Source: Thermoproteota archaeon (GTDB taxonomy: Archaea > Thermoproteota > Methanomethylicia > Methanomethylicales > Methanomethylicaceae). From it: DNA of 64,000 nucleotides. The notes under the pieces were generated by a model. It was not told the DNA's origin and did no database searches. It saw only the letters and a list, made by a program, of their open reading frames with translations. The stretch spans positions 156,126 to 220,125 of the forward strand of contig JAJHRG010000002.1 of assembly GCA_020832905.1 (NCBI GenBank), written 5' to 3'. This document shows positions 17,987 through 25,914 of the stretch, piece by piece. The position numbers and the translations under genes are program-made. Positions within the stretch are counted from its first letter, which is position 1; every line of letters begins with the position of its first letter.

Positions 17987-18556
17987 TTAATATTCTTCAC
18001 ATAATCTTTGAAAATACATAAATGAATGACCACATGAAGGACATTCTTGAGGAGGAGTTTTTCCAATATGAACATAGCCACATTTTCTACATACCCAAAC
18101 TATTGGTTCATCTCTTTTAAAGAATTTTCCTGATTCTAAAAGCTCTAATAATTTTTTATATCTTTCTTCATGATGTTTTTCAGCTACTATTATTGCTTCT
18201 ATTCTTAATGCAATATCATTAAATCCTTCTTCTCTAGCAATTTTTGCAAATTCAGGATAAAGTTCAGAATTTTCATAATGTTCTCCTTTAATAGCAGCTT
18301 TTAAATTATCAATAGTACTTCCAATAGATAATGGAACTGAAGTTTCAATTTTAATTTCATCTAAATTTCCTTTAAGTTTTTGAGCTAATTCAAAAAATGT
18401 TTCAGCATGTTCTTTCTCATTCATAGCAGTAATTTCAAATATTTCTGCAATTTGTTCATATCCTTCTTTTCTTGCTATACTTGCATAAAATGTATATCGA
18501 TTTCTTGCTTGTGATTCTCCTACATATGCTTTTATTAAATTTTCAAAAGTCCTCAT
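17987..18556 (-). CDS. rbr: Rubrerythrin
   Basis: 189 residues: an N-terminal four-helix ferritin-like domain with di-iron ligands (VGESQARNRYTFYA, MNEKEHAETF, EKHHEERY) and a C-terminal rubredoxin domain (VCRKCGYVHIG...CPSCGHS). It reduces hydrogen peroxide in anaerobes using the neighbouring ferredoxin or a rubredoxin as donor. The length and domain order are canonical. It heads the minus-strand rubrerythrin-tautomerase-ferredoxin group and suggests an anaerobic lifestyle with peroxide defence. Confidence 0.93.
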   Translation of the reverse strand: MRTFENLIKAYVGESQARNRYTFYASIARKEGYEQIAEIFEITAMNEKEHAETFFELAQKLKGNLDEIKIETSVPLSIGSTIDNLKAAIKGEHYENSELYPEFAKIAREEGFNDIALRIEAIIVAEKHHEERYKKLLELLESGKFFKRDEPIVWVCRKCGYVHIGKTPPQECPSCGHSFMYFQRLCEEY

Positions 18557-18634
18557 AAAATAGAATATTAAAAAAATGTATTTATAGCTTACTAGAAGGA
18601 AAAAATAAAAAACTAGAATTTTAATTAATAACTT

Positions 18635-19159
18635 ATGTGTGTTCTTGGTAAAGATAAATTAATAGAATTAAATAAGGAATATAGAATAATACATCCATTT
18701 AATGAAAATCAATTAGATGGAGATAGCTATATACTTACAGTAGGACAAGATGTAGTATTAAACTATTTAGAACATCAAAATATAATATCCTATGAAATAG
18801 TATTTACACCACCAAATTATATTGCATACTTAACTGCAAAAAGTAGATATGGAAGAATGGGGCTTTCATTTTTAAATGCAGCAAAAGTTCATAGTGGCTT
18901 TTGTGGAAGACTTGCACTTGAAGTTGTAAATTTAAATAATGAAAGAAAACCAATAATAATAAGAAAAGGAGATCCATTTATGCATATAGAGTTTATAAGA
19001 AGAGAAGGAGAACCTTCTCCATACGAAGGAGAATATCAATTTCAATATATGACCGATGAAGAAATAAATGAATATATTCCAATACTAAAAAAAGCAATTC
19101 CAAATTTTGATAAATTATTTAAAATATGGATGAGTAAAAGATCACATCAATTTCCATAA
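18635..19159 (+). CDS. dCTP deaminase/dUTPase family protein
   Basis: 174 residues. The trimeric dUTPase-like fold is recognised from AKSRYGRMGLSFLNAAKVHSGFCGRLALEVVN and the preceding QLDGDSYILTVG. The SRYGR and HSGFCGRLALE blocks are close to dCTP deaminase, which usually has HAGF-type motifs with a catalytic Glu; the Glu in LALEVVN is present. It may be a dCTP deaminase, a dUTPase or a bifunctional enzyme for dUMP supply. Its 3' end overlaps the convergent PUA-domain gene by 18 nt. Confidence 0.75.
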   Translation: MCVLGKDKLIELNKEYRIIHPFNENQLDGDSYILTVGQDVVLNYLEHQNIISYEIVFTPPNYIAYLTAKSRYGRMGLSFLNAAKVHSGFCGRLALEVVNLNNERKPIIIRKGDPFMHIEFIRREGEPSPYEGEYQFQYMTDEEINEYIPILKKAIPNFDKLFKIWMSKRSHQFP

Positions 19160-19618
19160 ATCATCTCCAACATAATGTAAGTTTTTTACTGCTTTTCCTT
19201 TTCTTTTTTCAAAAATTTCTTTTACATTCATAATCATAATTCCTATGGCAATAGGTTTTTCATGTTTTTCATCCACAACTACTACAACTTTTCCAATTTC
19301 AGCATTATTTTTAATTTCTTTTATTCCTGGAGCCATTACATCTGCTCCATTAACTATATGAGGTACTGCTCCCATATCTACAATAACTTTTGGAAGTAAA
19401 TCAAGAACTTCTTTTGGTGATTTTAATGTTGGAATTAAGTTTTCTTCTACTAAAATAGCAATAGGCTTTCCTTCTTGAAAATATATTTTCTTTCCATTTT
19501 TTGTTTCTACTACTTCAATAATTTTCTTTTTATCTAAATCAATAGAATACTTTTCTTTTAAAACTTTTAATAATTCTTTTTGCTCTTTAGAACTTAATGG
19601 ATGTCTTTTTTTAATCAT
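19142..19618 (-). CDS. PUA-domain RNA-binding protein (TMA20/MCT-1-like)
   Basis: 158 residues. The C-terminal PUA domain (VPHIVNGADVMAPGIKEI to KGKAVKNLHYVGDDLWKL) follows a short N-terminal domain, the architecture of archaeal homologues of MCT-1/Tma20, which in eukaryotes act in translation re-initiation. It probably binds ribosomal or tRNA structures. It is convergent with the Dcd-like gene and divergent from the LSm-L37e pair. Confidence 0.85.
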   Translation of the reverse strand: MIKKRHPLSSKEQKELLKVLKEKYSIDLDKKKIIEVVETKNGKKIYFQEGKPIAILVEENLIPTLKSPKEVLDLLPKVIVDMGAVPHIVNGADVMAPGIKEIKNNAEIGKVVVVVDEKHEKPIAIGIMIMNVKEIFEKRKGKAVKNLHYVGDDLWKLM

Positions 19619-19715
19619 AATAATTTTTCTTACATTAGTTATTTATTATAAATCTTCCGATAGGCTTAAATAATCTTTTTCATTATCGAAAAATTGCTTA
19701 TAGTGGGAGTTCAGT

Positions 19716-19949
19716 ATGAGTGAACATAGTGCAACTGAATTATTAAGTCAATCTATAGGTTCAATAGTCTTAGTAAAACTAAAAGGAGGAAGAGAAATTA
19801 GAGGATTAATAAAAAGTTTTGATCAACACTTAAATTTAGTATTAGAGAATGCAGAAGAATTAGTAGGAGAAAATAAAGAACCAAGAAAATTAGGAACAGT
19901 AATAGTAAGAGGAGATAATGTAGTTTTAATCTCTCCATCTCCAAGGTGA
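19716..19949 (+). CDS. LSm (Sm-like archaeal) RNA-binding protein
   Basis: 77 residues with Sm1 and Sm2 motifs: SIVLVKLKGGREIRGLIKSFDQHLNLVLENAEEL and GTVIVRGDNVVLI (shown here in parts). It forms heptameric rings that bind U-rich RNA. It is followed 5 nt later by the gene for L37e, a conserved archaeal pairing. The start MSEHSATELLSQSIG follows GGGAG at the right distance. Confidence 0.93.
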   Translation: MSEHSATELLSQSIGSIVLVKLKGGREIRGLIKSFDQHLNLVLENAEELVGENKEPRKLGTVIVRGDNVVLISPSPR

Positions 19950-19954
19950 TTTAA

Positions 19955-20098
19955 ATGAAAGGAACACCATCAATGGGAAGAAGATCAAGAGGAAAAACAC
20001 ATATTACATGTAGAAGATGTGGTCGTCATAGTTATCATGTAAGAAAAAAGAAATGTGCAGCATGTGGATATGGAAGATCAGCAAAAAGAAATGATTAG
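19955..20098 (+). CDS. rpl37e: Ribosomal protein L37e
   Basis: 47 residues, [16 protein letters not shown] start, zinc finger C19-x2-C22 ... C34-x2-C37 ([26 protein letters not shown]). It is a small basic protein of the large ribosomal subunit. It is slightly shorter than the usual 55-60 residues at the C-terminus. It is preceded by AAGGTGAT and follows the LSm gene in one operon. Confidence 0.93.
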   Translation: MKGTPSMGRRSRGKTHITCRRCGRHSYHVRKKKCAACGYGRSAKRND

Positions 20099-20141
20099 AA
20101 ATAAAATTAAAATAATAGAAGTAAAATAAATAAAAAGAGAA

Positions 20142-20232
20142 GGGCCGGTAGCTCAGTGGCAGAGCGCCCGCTTGGCGTTATAAAATACCAGAATGCGGGA
20201 GATCGAGGGTTCAAATCCCTCCCGGTCCACCA
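20142..20232 (+). tRNA. tRNA-Ala (anticodon GGC), 16-nt intron
   Basis: Acceptor GGGCCGG/CCGGTCC includes the G3-U70 pair that marks alanine tRNA. Anticodon stem CCCGC/GCGGG, loop TTGGCG|T with GGC. An intron of 16 nt sits at the canonical 37/38 site (20178-20193); TTGG pairs with CCAG and TAT with ATA to give a bulge-helix-bulge. CCA is encoded. Confidence 0.93.
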
Positions 20233-20461
20233 TTATTTTATACAATCATTAATAATGAATTGATCTTCTTATCTTAAAGGATAAGACTTTTAATTGCAAA
20301 CATAATTTAACATTAATTGAAGATTATAATTATATTGCTTGCATAGTGAACTATTTTCATAGCTAAGTTAGAAACTCTTTCACAATTGTATATTAATACA
20401 CTTATTATGAACTTATAGATTTACCAAATCTTTTTATACATAAATACGTATATACATATTT

Positions 20462-20752
20462 ATGGCAAAAAAGAAGCTCACTTTAAGTATTGATGAAGAT
20501 TTATTGAAAGAAGCTAAAAGAATTTCTGCTCTTGAAGGAAATAGTTTGAGTAGTATTGTTGAGGAGTATTTTGAAGGATTAGTATTTGAAAAGTGGATTA
20601 AAGAGCTTTGTAATGATCTAAGTTTTAAAGATATTAAACCTGTAATAGAGTCAGAGATTCCAAAAAATAGACCCAAGGGATTAGAAGCTTCAAAAATAAT
20701 AAGAGAATTAAGAGATGAGCAAATGAGGAGAATATTTAATGCTAAAGAGTGA
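20462..20752 (+). CDS. vapB: VapB-type ribbon-helix-helix antitoxin
   Basis: 96 residues. The N-terminus MAKKKLTLSIDEDLLKEAKRI is a ribbon-helix-helix strand and helix, followed by a charged C-terminal tail that would wrap the toxin. It overlaps vapC by 14 nt, the usual arrangement in a type II toxin-antitoxin operon. The leader has an A+T-rich TATA-like region (CTTTTTATACATAAA) about 25 nt upstream of the ATG, so the message may be leaderless, and the antitoxin probably autoregulates there. Confidence 0.85.
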   Translation: MAKKKLTLSIDEDLLKEAKRISALEGNSLSSIVEEYFEGLVFEKWIKELCNDLSFKDIKPVIESEIPKNRPKGLEASKIIRELRDEQMRRIFNAKE

Positions 20753-21200
20753 AGAGATACTATATTTAGATACTAGTGCTTTAGTGAAGAGATATATTGA
20801 AGAGTCTGGAAGTGATGTTGTAGATGAGATCTTTAGAGATTCATATAAGGGAATTAAAACACTAGCATTTTCCTACTGGAATCTTGCTGAAGCTATAGTT
20901 GCATTTGATAAATATGAAAAGAAGTTAGGTCTTAATGCAAAAGAGATTATGAAAAACATGCTAAGAGAAATTACTACTCTTTCAAGATTGCATAGATTAA
21001 TTATTGTTAATATAACTCCTTCTCTCTTACGAAAATCCATAAATCTTATACTAAAATATCATATTTATGTAGCAGATGCTCTTCAAATTGCTACAGCTAA
21101 GAAAATTAAAAGCTCTATAATTGTTACAGGAGATAAAGAATTAGCAAACATAGCTCAAGCTGAAGGTTTAAAAGTTTTTTATCTAACCCCTTCATTCTAA
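20739..21200 (+). CDS. vapC: VapC-type PIN-domain toxin
   Basis: 153 residues. The PIN-domain acidic residues are in place: YLDTSALVKRY, LAEAIVAF, VADALQIATA and VTGDKELANIA. The toxin is a magnesium-dependent RNase, usually cutting tRNA or rRNA, and is held in check by the overlapping VapB. Start ATG 20739 overlaps vapB. Directly after its stop codon lies the right end of a decayed TnpB element. Confidence 0.88.
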   Translation: MLKSEEILYLDTSALVKRYIEESGSDVVDEIFRDSYKGIKTLAFSYWNLAEAIVAFDKYEKKLGLNAKEIMKNMLREITTLSRLHRLIIVNITPSLLRKSINLILKYHIYVADALQIATAKKIKSSIIVTGDKELANIAQAEGLKVFYLTPSF

Positions 21201-21480
21201 AACTGATTTCCTCTAGTCCTAAAGGACAAGGGTTCTCTGCATTTATTCGGATTTACATCTTTCATTTGCAAGACATTCAGGAAAATTAGAGTCCCTACAT
21301 CTTAATTTGTTTAAGTAATTGCCAATTCTGCATTCATGTGTCTAGGACAATCACTAGTCATCAATTAATATTGAAAGAATTTATAAGTTTTCTCTTATTC
21401 TTGCCATTTATGACAAGAATTTCGGTTGTAAGATATTTTGATATTTAAAAAGCTAGTCATTAAAACTAATGGACTTATCC
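21201..21480 (-). mobile_element. Relic of an IS605/IS1341-type TnpB element (right end)
   Basis: The minus strand at about 21201-21233 reads AACCCTTGTCCTTTAGGACT then AGAGGAAATCAG. It aligns over about 32 nt with the right end of the intact element (AACCCTCGTACTTTAGGGCG then GGGAGGAGGTCAG at 23389-23421), including the CAG end followed by TTT. GTCC-TTTA-GGAC is a hairpin. Further in (21352 to 21315) a decayed reading DCPRHMNAELA recalls the TnpB zinc finger/RuvC-III end. An imperfect hairpin lies at 21455-21475. No intact frame survives. The relic abuts the vapC stop codon. Confidence 0.5.
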
Positions 21481-21495
21481 TTTAGAATGAAATAG

Positions 21496-21908
21496 TCAGA
21501 TGTATAATACTTTAACATTAAGTTTTTGTGCTATTTTATATTGATTTTCATCTGAAGTAATAAGAACTGCTTGTTTATTTATTGCTTGAGTAATGAAAAG
21601 TGTATCATATATAGGTATTTTGTTTTCAATAGCTATTCTAAGTGCTTGATTTAAATATAGATCTTGTTCTTCTACTATGAGTAATGTATTCTTTAGTTTT
21701 AATAAATCATCTAATAATACAAAGGCTTCTCAATGCTTATATTTCCTAATAATATAGTTCTTCTCCAAATTGCATTTGCAACTTCCTTAAGAGCTAAGTC
21801 AAGAGTATATGGTTTCTCAATAATGATTTCTTTAACTTTTCTCCATTCTTCTTCTTTTAATAGAAATTTTGCTATAGTGGAAGAATCAATGACAAAAACG
21901 AACGACAA
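21496..21908 (-). pseudogene. VapC-type PIN-domain toxin, separated from vapB and frameshifted
   Basis: From the element junction at 21908 the frame reads SFVFVIDSSTIAKFLLKEEEW with the first PIN Asp, then ALKEVANAIWRR. It stops early at 21711 after SIEKPLYY. Shifting the frame near 21725 restores FVLLDDLLKLKNTLLIVEE, then IPIYDTLFITQA and ITSDENQY with the remaining acids, ending at 21496. So a single small indel breaks an otherwise complete toxin. Its start region is cut away by the TnpB element, and the partner antitoxin lies on the other side of it. Confidence 0.8.
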
Positions 21909-21909
21909 G

Positions 21910-21929
21910 CCTCGCCCTTCAGCGCGGGG
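21910..21929 (+). repeat. Left-end subterminal hairpin of TnpB element
   Basis: CCTCGC pairs with GCGGGG across CCTTCAGC. IS200/IS605 elements carry subterminal hairpins recognised by the Y1 transposase TnpA; this one marks the left end, 36 nt before the first frame. Confidence 0.65.
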
Positions 21930-21965
21930 TTAGGTTTATAAGCTACTGCCTGCTATTTCTGTTGT

Positions 21966-22109
21966 ATGCCTGCTACTGAACCGATTAGAATCGGGAAGGA
22001 TACTAAGGAGGAATTGAAGAGGCTGAAAATACATCCTAGGGAAACCTACGACGATGTAATTAAGAGACTCATTGAGGAGCATAAGAGGCGTAAGCATGAG
22101 AAGAACTAA
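21966..22109 (+). CDS. Small RHH-like protein inside the TnpB element
   Basis: 47 residues, MPATEPIRIGKDTKEELKRL start, then YDDVIKRLIEEHKRRK. The strand-helix-helix pattern (IRIGKDTKEEL, TYDDVIKRLI) resembles a ribbon-helix-helix antitoxin or the DUF7557-like small proteins that often precede tnpB in archaeal elements. Base use matches the element, not the host. It overlaps tnpB by 14 nt, so the two are co-translated. A role in regulating tnpB or its RNA is inferred. Confidence 0.7.
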   Translation: MPATEPIRIGKDTKEELKRLKIHPRETYDDVIKRLIEEHKRRKHEKN

Positions 22110-23439
22110 CGTGGTTAAACTAGTAGTGGATAAGGAAACACATAAGAAGCTGAAGGAACTAGGCATAATCACAGCAAAATGTTGGAACGAAGTGAACTGG
22201 TTGAGGATGCAACAGTTCAAGAAGGGAGAAAGGGTAAACTTTGTTGAGACCGAAAAGGAGGTATACGAGAAGTACAAGCATGTGTTAAAGGTCAATGCGC
22301 AACAGGTTGCTAGGAAGAACGCCGAAACATGGAAAAGCTTCTTCTCCTTAATTAAGGAGAAAAAGGAGGGAAGGTTACCAAAGTGGTTCAAACCAAGACC
22401 TCCAGGTTACTGGAGGGATGAGAGTGGAAAATATAGGTTGATAATCGTCATTAGGAACGACCGTTACGAGGTGGATGAAAACAAGAGGACCATCTATTTG
22501 AAGGACTTCAAGCTAGCCTTGGATTTTAAAGGGAAACTCAAGTGGCGTGGAAAACAGGGTAGGCTAGAGATAATTTACAATGAGGCTAGAAGGGTTTGGT
22601 ATGCCCACATCCCTGTAGAGGTCGAGAATGTAGCCAAAGCCAAGGGCAACCTGAGGGCTGGAGTGGACTTGGGAATTGTTAATTTGGCTACTGTTTACGT
22701 CGAGGACGGCTCTTGGTATGTTTTCAAGGGTGGTGGTGTTCTCTCTCGATACGAGCATTATAGTAAAAGGATAAGCGCAGTTCAGAAAGTTTTAGCTAGA
22801 CATAGACAAAGGAGGAGTAGAAGACTTAAACTCCTTTATGATAAGAGGAGAAGGTTTTTGAAGCATGCGTTGAACAGCATGGTTAGAAAAATAATGGAGG
22901 AGCTGAAGGATAAGGGAGTGGGTGAAATTATCGTAGGTTATCCTAAAGAGATATCTAGGAATCACGGTAATAAGCTCATGGTGAACTTTTGGAATTATGG
23001 TTACGTAATCAAGCGCTTCAAGGAGATTGGTGAGGAGTTGGGAATTAGGGTGATTGATGTTGATGAACAGAACACCTCTAAGACTTGCTCCCTGTGCGGG
23101 GAGGCCCACGAAAATGAGCGCGTTAAACGCGGTCTCTTCAAGTGTCCCTGCATAGGGAAGGTCATAAATGCAGACCTAAACGGGGCAATAAACATCCTAC
23201 ATATCCCTGAGTCCCTAGGATCTAGGAGCAGGGGGCAACTCTTAGGAAGGGATAGGGGTAACGGGCTGAAGACCCAGCCTGTGGTCTACCGCTGGACGAA
23301 TGGAGCGGGGTGGGTGCGAACCTCACCTACCAGCTATGAAGTGATGAAAATGAAGGTAGTAAACCACAAACCTATGAATCGCCTAGGGAACCCTCGTACT
23401 TTAGGGCGGGGAGGAGGTCAGTTTCTCTGTCAATTCTAA
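22096..23439 (+). CDS. tnpB: RNA-guided nuclease TnpB (IS605 OrfB)
   Basis: 447 residues from ATG 22096; an in-frame TTG 24 nt upstream is less likely. N-terminal helix-turn-helix/wedge part, then RuvC motifs: GVDLGIVNLATVY (first Asp), IIVGYPKEIS (Glu) and INADLNGAINIL (last Asp), so it looks catalytically complete. Between the last two is a zinc finger starting CSLCGEAHENE, whose second half is FKCPC rather than the usual CxxC. The frame runs through the element's right end and stops in former vapB sequence (LCQF), so its last residues come from the target. TnpB uses an RNA from the right end to cut DNA and retain the element. Confidence 0.92.
   Translation: MRRTNVVKLVVDKETHKKLKELGIITAKCWNEVNWLRMQQFKKGERVNFVETEKEVYEKYKHVLKVNAQQVARKNAETWKSFFSLIKEKKEGRLPKWFKPRPPGYWRDESGKYRLIIVIRNDRYEVDENKRTIYLKDFKLALDFKGKLKWRGKQGRLEIIYNEARRVWYAHIPVEVENVAKAKGNLRAGVDLGIVNLATVYVEDGSWYVFKGGGVLSRYEHYSKRISAVQKVLARHRQRRSRRLKLLYDKRRRFLKHALNSMVRKIMEELKDKGVGEIIVGYPKEISRNHGNKLMVNFWNYGYVIKRFKEIGEELGIRVIDVDEQNTSKTCSLCGEAHENERVKRGLFKCPCIGKVINADLNGAINILHIPESLGSRSRGQLLGRDRGNGLKTQPVVYRWTNGAGWVRTSPTSYEVMKMKVVNHKPMNRLGNPRTLGRGGGQFLCQF
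23391..23421 (+). ncRNA. Putative 3' end of the TnpB guide RNA (omega RNA) and right end
   Basis: In this family the guide RNA is made from the 3' part of tnpB and the right end, with the guide copied from flanking DNA. Here the end contains the CCCT...AGGG hairpin and GGGGAGGAGGTCAG; the guide would be what follows from about 23422, TTTCTCTGTCAATTCTAATC, a sequence of the interrupted vapB. The boundary is fixed by likeness to the relic at 21201. Confidence 0.55.
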
Positions 23440-23641
23440 TCCACCTAGATATAGTACCTGCAGGAAGTTCTGGAATATCTTTTAAATCTTCTTCAATTTT
23501 TCTTAAAAGCTCCTCAGCTTCTAATTGAGTTACAGTATTCTCAATAAATCTTCTTATTAATTCACTCCAGTTAATATTATGAAATTTTTGCATTCTTTCT
23601 TTTAATTTCTTAGGAATTCTAACACATACAATAGTAGACAT
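23422..23641 (-). pseudogene. VapB-type antitoxin truncated by the TnpB element
   Basis: MSTIVCVRIPKKLKERMQKF starts at ATG 23641, a ribbon-helix-helix antitoxin, and continues through EEDLKDIPELPAGTISRWIRIDRE, where element sequence takes over. About 73 native residues remain, then the frame runs into the element (end about 23372). The C-terminal few residues and the link to vapC are lost. The fragment keeps its DNA-binding part, so it could still repress. The former partner toxin is the frameshifted gene at 21496-21908. Confidence 0.75.
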
Positions 23642-23790
23642 ATAATAATCGTAAAACAAAAATGTAAAACAAAAATATAAATATATCTGTAATACTTTAA
23701 TCTTTAAATTAAATTTAATTAATTTTTAATTAAAATTAAAGCAATAAACTATATATAACATTAAAATGATATTTAAAATCAAGTGATATT

Positions 23791-23922
23791 ATGAAAGTAA
23801 TTTTACATGAAGATCTTTTATCCATATGGAATAGATGTTTGAGAAAATTATTAAAAATTAGAAAAGCATTCTTAAGAATAAATACATTTCATTTAGAAAT
23901 AGAAGATAAAATTGATGCTTAA
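23791..23922 (+). CDS. Possible small protein upstream of glycosyltransferase
   Basis: A 43-residue frame, MKVILHEDLLSIWNRCLRKL start, rich in Lys, Arg and Leu, helical. It is preceded by AAGTGATATT and ends 12 nt before the glycosyltransferase start. It matches no family I know and may be a chance frame; its base composition is like that of the host. Confidence 0.35.
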   Translation: MKVILHEDLLSIWNRCLRKLLKIRKAFLRINTFHLEIEDKIDA

Positions 23923-23934
23923 GAGGATGAAATA

Positions 23935-25164
23935 TTGAATCCTCTTTACATTTTATTTCTTATTACACTTTTTATAGTTTTTATTTGGAGTACTTATAAT
24001 GGCTTAATTTCAGTTACTGGTATTTTTCATTCAAAATTTTTACATAGAAAAATTTCATATGAAGTAAAAAATTATCCTATGATTTCAATTATTATCCCAG
24101 TAAAAAATGAAGAAAAAGTTATAGGAAGATGCTTAGATGCTTTTTTAAAAATTGATTATCCTCATGATAAAATGGAAATTATAATTGTTGAAGATGGCTC
24201 AATAGATAAAACTATTGATATATGTATGAAATATACTGAAAAATATCCTAATTTAATAAAGTTTTTACAAAAATCAATATCTAATGGAAAGCCATCAGCT
24301 TTAAATTTTGGACTTAAGTATACAAAAGGAGAAATTATTGGAATTTTTGATGCAGATAGTGTACCTGAATCTGATATATTAAAGAAAGTTGCTTTTTATT
24401 TTAATGTATTAAAAGTAGATGTTTTACAAGGAAAAACTCTTCCAATAAATACTAATGAAAATATATTAACTAAGATTATATCATATGAAGATTTTATTAA
24501 ATATGAGGGAAGAATTAAAGGTAAAGAAATTTTGAAGTTATTTGTTCCATTAACTGGAAGTTGTTATTTTATTAAGAAAAAATTAATATTGGATATTGGT
24601 GGATGGAATGAAAATTGCTTATCTGAAGATACAGAATTAGCAATTAAACTATTAGAAAAAGGAATTAAAATAAAATATGCAGATGATATAATATGTTGGC
24701 AAGAAAATCCATCAAAAATTAAAGCTTTTTATAAGCAAAGAAAAAGATGGCTTAGGGGAACAATGGAAGCTGCAATTAAATATGGAAAACTTATTAGAAG
24801 ATTAAGTAAAGAAAGTATAGATGCTGAAATGACATTAATAGGACCATTTATTTCCATACCATATTTATTAAGTTATTTATTAGCAATTTATTTTATTATA
24901 TTTCCATCTGAAGAAATAATAGTGATATTAGCTCAATTATTCATAATAGCTAGTATGGTAGCATCAATTATTGCAGGTATTATTTTGAGTATTATTATTA
25001 AGCCAAGAAAAAAATATGATATTCTTTTAATACCTTTTATTTATGTTTATTGGATTATTCAAACAATTATTGCTTTACATTCATTTATTGATATAATTCT
25101 TAAAAAACCTATTAAATGGGAAAGAACAGAAAAGTCAGGAATAAGTACTATTATCTCATTTTAA
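23935..25164 (+). CDS. Membrane glycosyltransferase, family 2
   Basis: 409 residues. One N-terminal membrane helix, then a GT2 domain: SIIIPVKNEEKVIGRCLDAF, IIVEDGSIDKT, the DxD motif in IFDADSVPESD, GGWNENCLSEDTELAI, and QRKRWLRGTMEA (QxxRW) before three or four C-terminal helices. This is the architecture of processive or polyprenol-linked synthases such as hyaluronan and cellulose synthase. It probably makes a surface glycan or glycolipid; acceptor unknown. The start is TTG 23935, preceded by GAGGATGA at good spacing. Confidence 0.85.
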   Translation: MNPLYILFLITLFIVFIWSTYNGLISVTGIFHSKFLHRKISYEVKNYPMISIIIPVKNEEKVIGRCLDAFLKIDYPHDKMEIIIVEDGSIDKTIDICMKYTEKYPNLIKFLQKSISNGKPSALNFGLKYTKGEIIGIFDADSVPESDILKKVAFYFNVLKVDVLQGKTLPINTNENILTKIISYEDFIKYEGRIKGKEILKLFVPLTGSCYFIKKKLILDIGGWNENCLSEDTELAIKLLEKGIKIKYADDIICWQENPSKIKAFYKQRKRWLRGTMEAAIKYGKLIRRLSKESIDAEMTLIGPFISIPYLLSYLLAIYFIIFPSEEIIVILAQLFIIASMVASIIAGIILSIIIKPRKKYDILLIPFIYVYWIIQTIIALHSFIDIILKKPIKWERTEKSGISTIISF

Positions 25165-25294
25165 ATTCAATTAATAATATAGCACTAATATTCTTTTTAT
25201 TAAGTATAGTTTAATATTAAAAAATTATGTAAAAATATCATTATTGAATAAAGTTTATAAGATGTCATTATAAAAAGAAATTAAGGGATTATTC

Positions 25295-25771
25295 TTGATT
25301 ATATTACCTAAGAAAATAGAGGAAAAATTAAAAGAAGAATCTAAGAGAATTGGAATTTCAGAAGAAGAATTAATATTAGAAGCTTTATCAAAAATTCTTA
25401 ATGAACCTATTGATCCAGAAACAAAAATTGAAATGCATTTAAAACTTTCAGAAAAATATCTCAAGGATGCTGAAGATTTTCTAGTTAAAAAGGATTATGT
25501 TCAAGCATCTGAAAAAGCTTGGGGAGCTGCTTCTCAAATAGTTAAAGCTTTAGCTATGAAAGAAGGAATAGAAGTTAGAAGTCATGGAGAATTACATAAA
25601 TATATTACAGAATTAAGCAAAAAAAGAGAAGATAAAGAAATTATAACACTTTGGTTTTCAGCAATTTCTCTTCATCAAAATTTTTATGAAAATTGGCTTC
25701 CTGAAGAAGCTATAAAAAGTGGAATAGAAAACGTTAGAAAGCTTATTGAAAAATTAAGAAAGCTTTTATGA
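25295..25771 (+). CDS. PaREP1 family protein
   Basis: 158 residues. An N-terminal RHH-like or coiled part (LPKKIEEKLKEESKRIGIS) precedes a helical HEPN-like domain with HLKLSEKYLKDAEDFLVKKDYVQASEKAWG (in parts) and ENWLPEEAIKSGIENV. PaREP1 proteins are expanded in hyperthermophilic crenarchaea, are often next to toxin-antitoxin genes and have no established function. The start is TTG 25295. It stands at the left edge of the HepT-MntA remnants. Confidence 0.8.
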   Translation: MIILPKKIEEKLKEESKRIGISEEELILEALSKILNEPIDPETKIEMHLKLSEKYLKDAEDFLVKKDYVQASEKAWGAASQIVKALAMKEGIEVRSHGELHKYITELSKKREDKEIITLWFSAISLHQNFYENWLPEEAIKSGIENVRKLIEKLRKLL

Positions 25772-25914
25772 TTTTAAATTTTGAAATAACTTTTATTAAT
25801 AGACTAATTATTATATAAGATAAAGATTTCTAAGAGTTGATATTTTAGAAACACTAATTATTAAATTATATGTTTTGATAATCTACAAATTTAAAAATTA
25901 GAAGAAAATAAATT

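Larger units (their letters stand above)
21909..23421 (+). mobile_element. TnpB-only (IS1341-type, IS200/IS605 family) element
   Basis: About 1.5 kb with a base composition much richer in G+C than its surroundings (a sample line at 22621-22680 is 32 of 60 G/C, against 14 of 60 at 55081-55140). It carries a small RHH-like frame and tnpB but no tnpA transposase, so it was moved in trans. The left end has a hairpin (CCTCGC...GCGGGG, 21910-21929), the right end CCCT...AGGG (23391-23406). It separates a minus-strand vapB from its vapC. Exact boundaries cannot be fixed without the empty site. It is a recent acquisition, probably from a Sulfolobales-like donor. Confidence 0.85.

Noticed and set aside
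21936..22391. Antisense open frame of about 150 codons inside the TnpB element
   Set aside because: It lies opposite the small RHH-like gene and tnpB, and its sequence has no recognisable domain; it is a frame shadow of the G+C-richer element.
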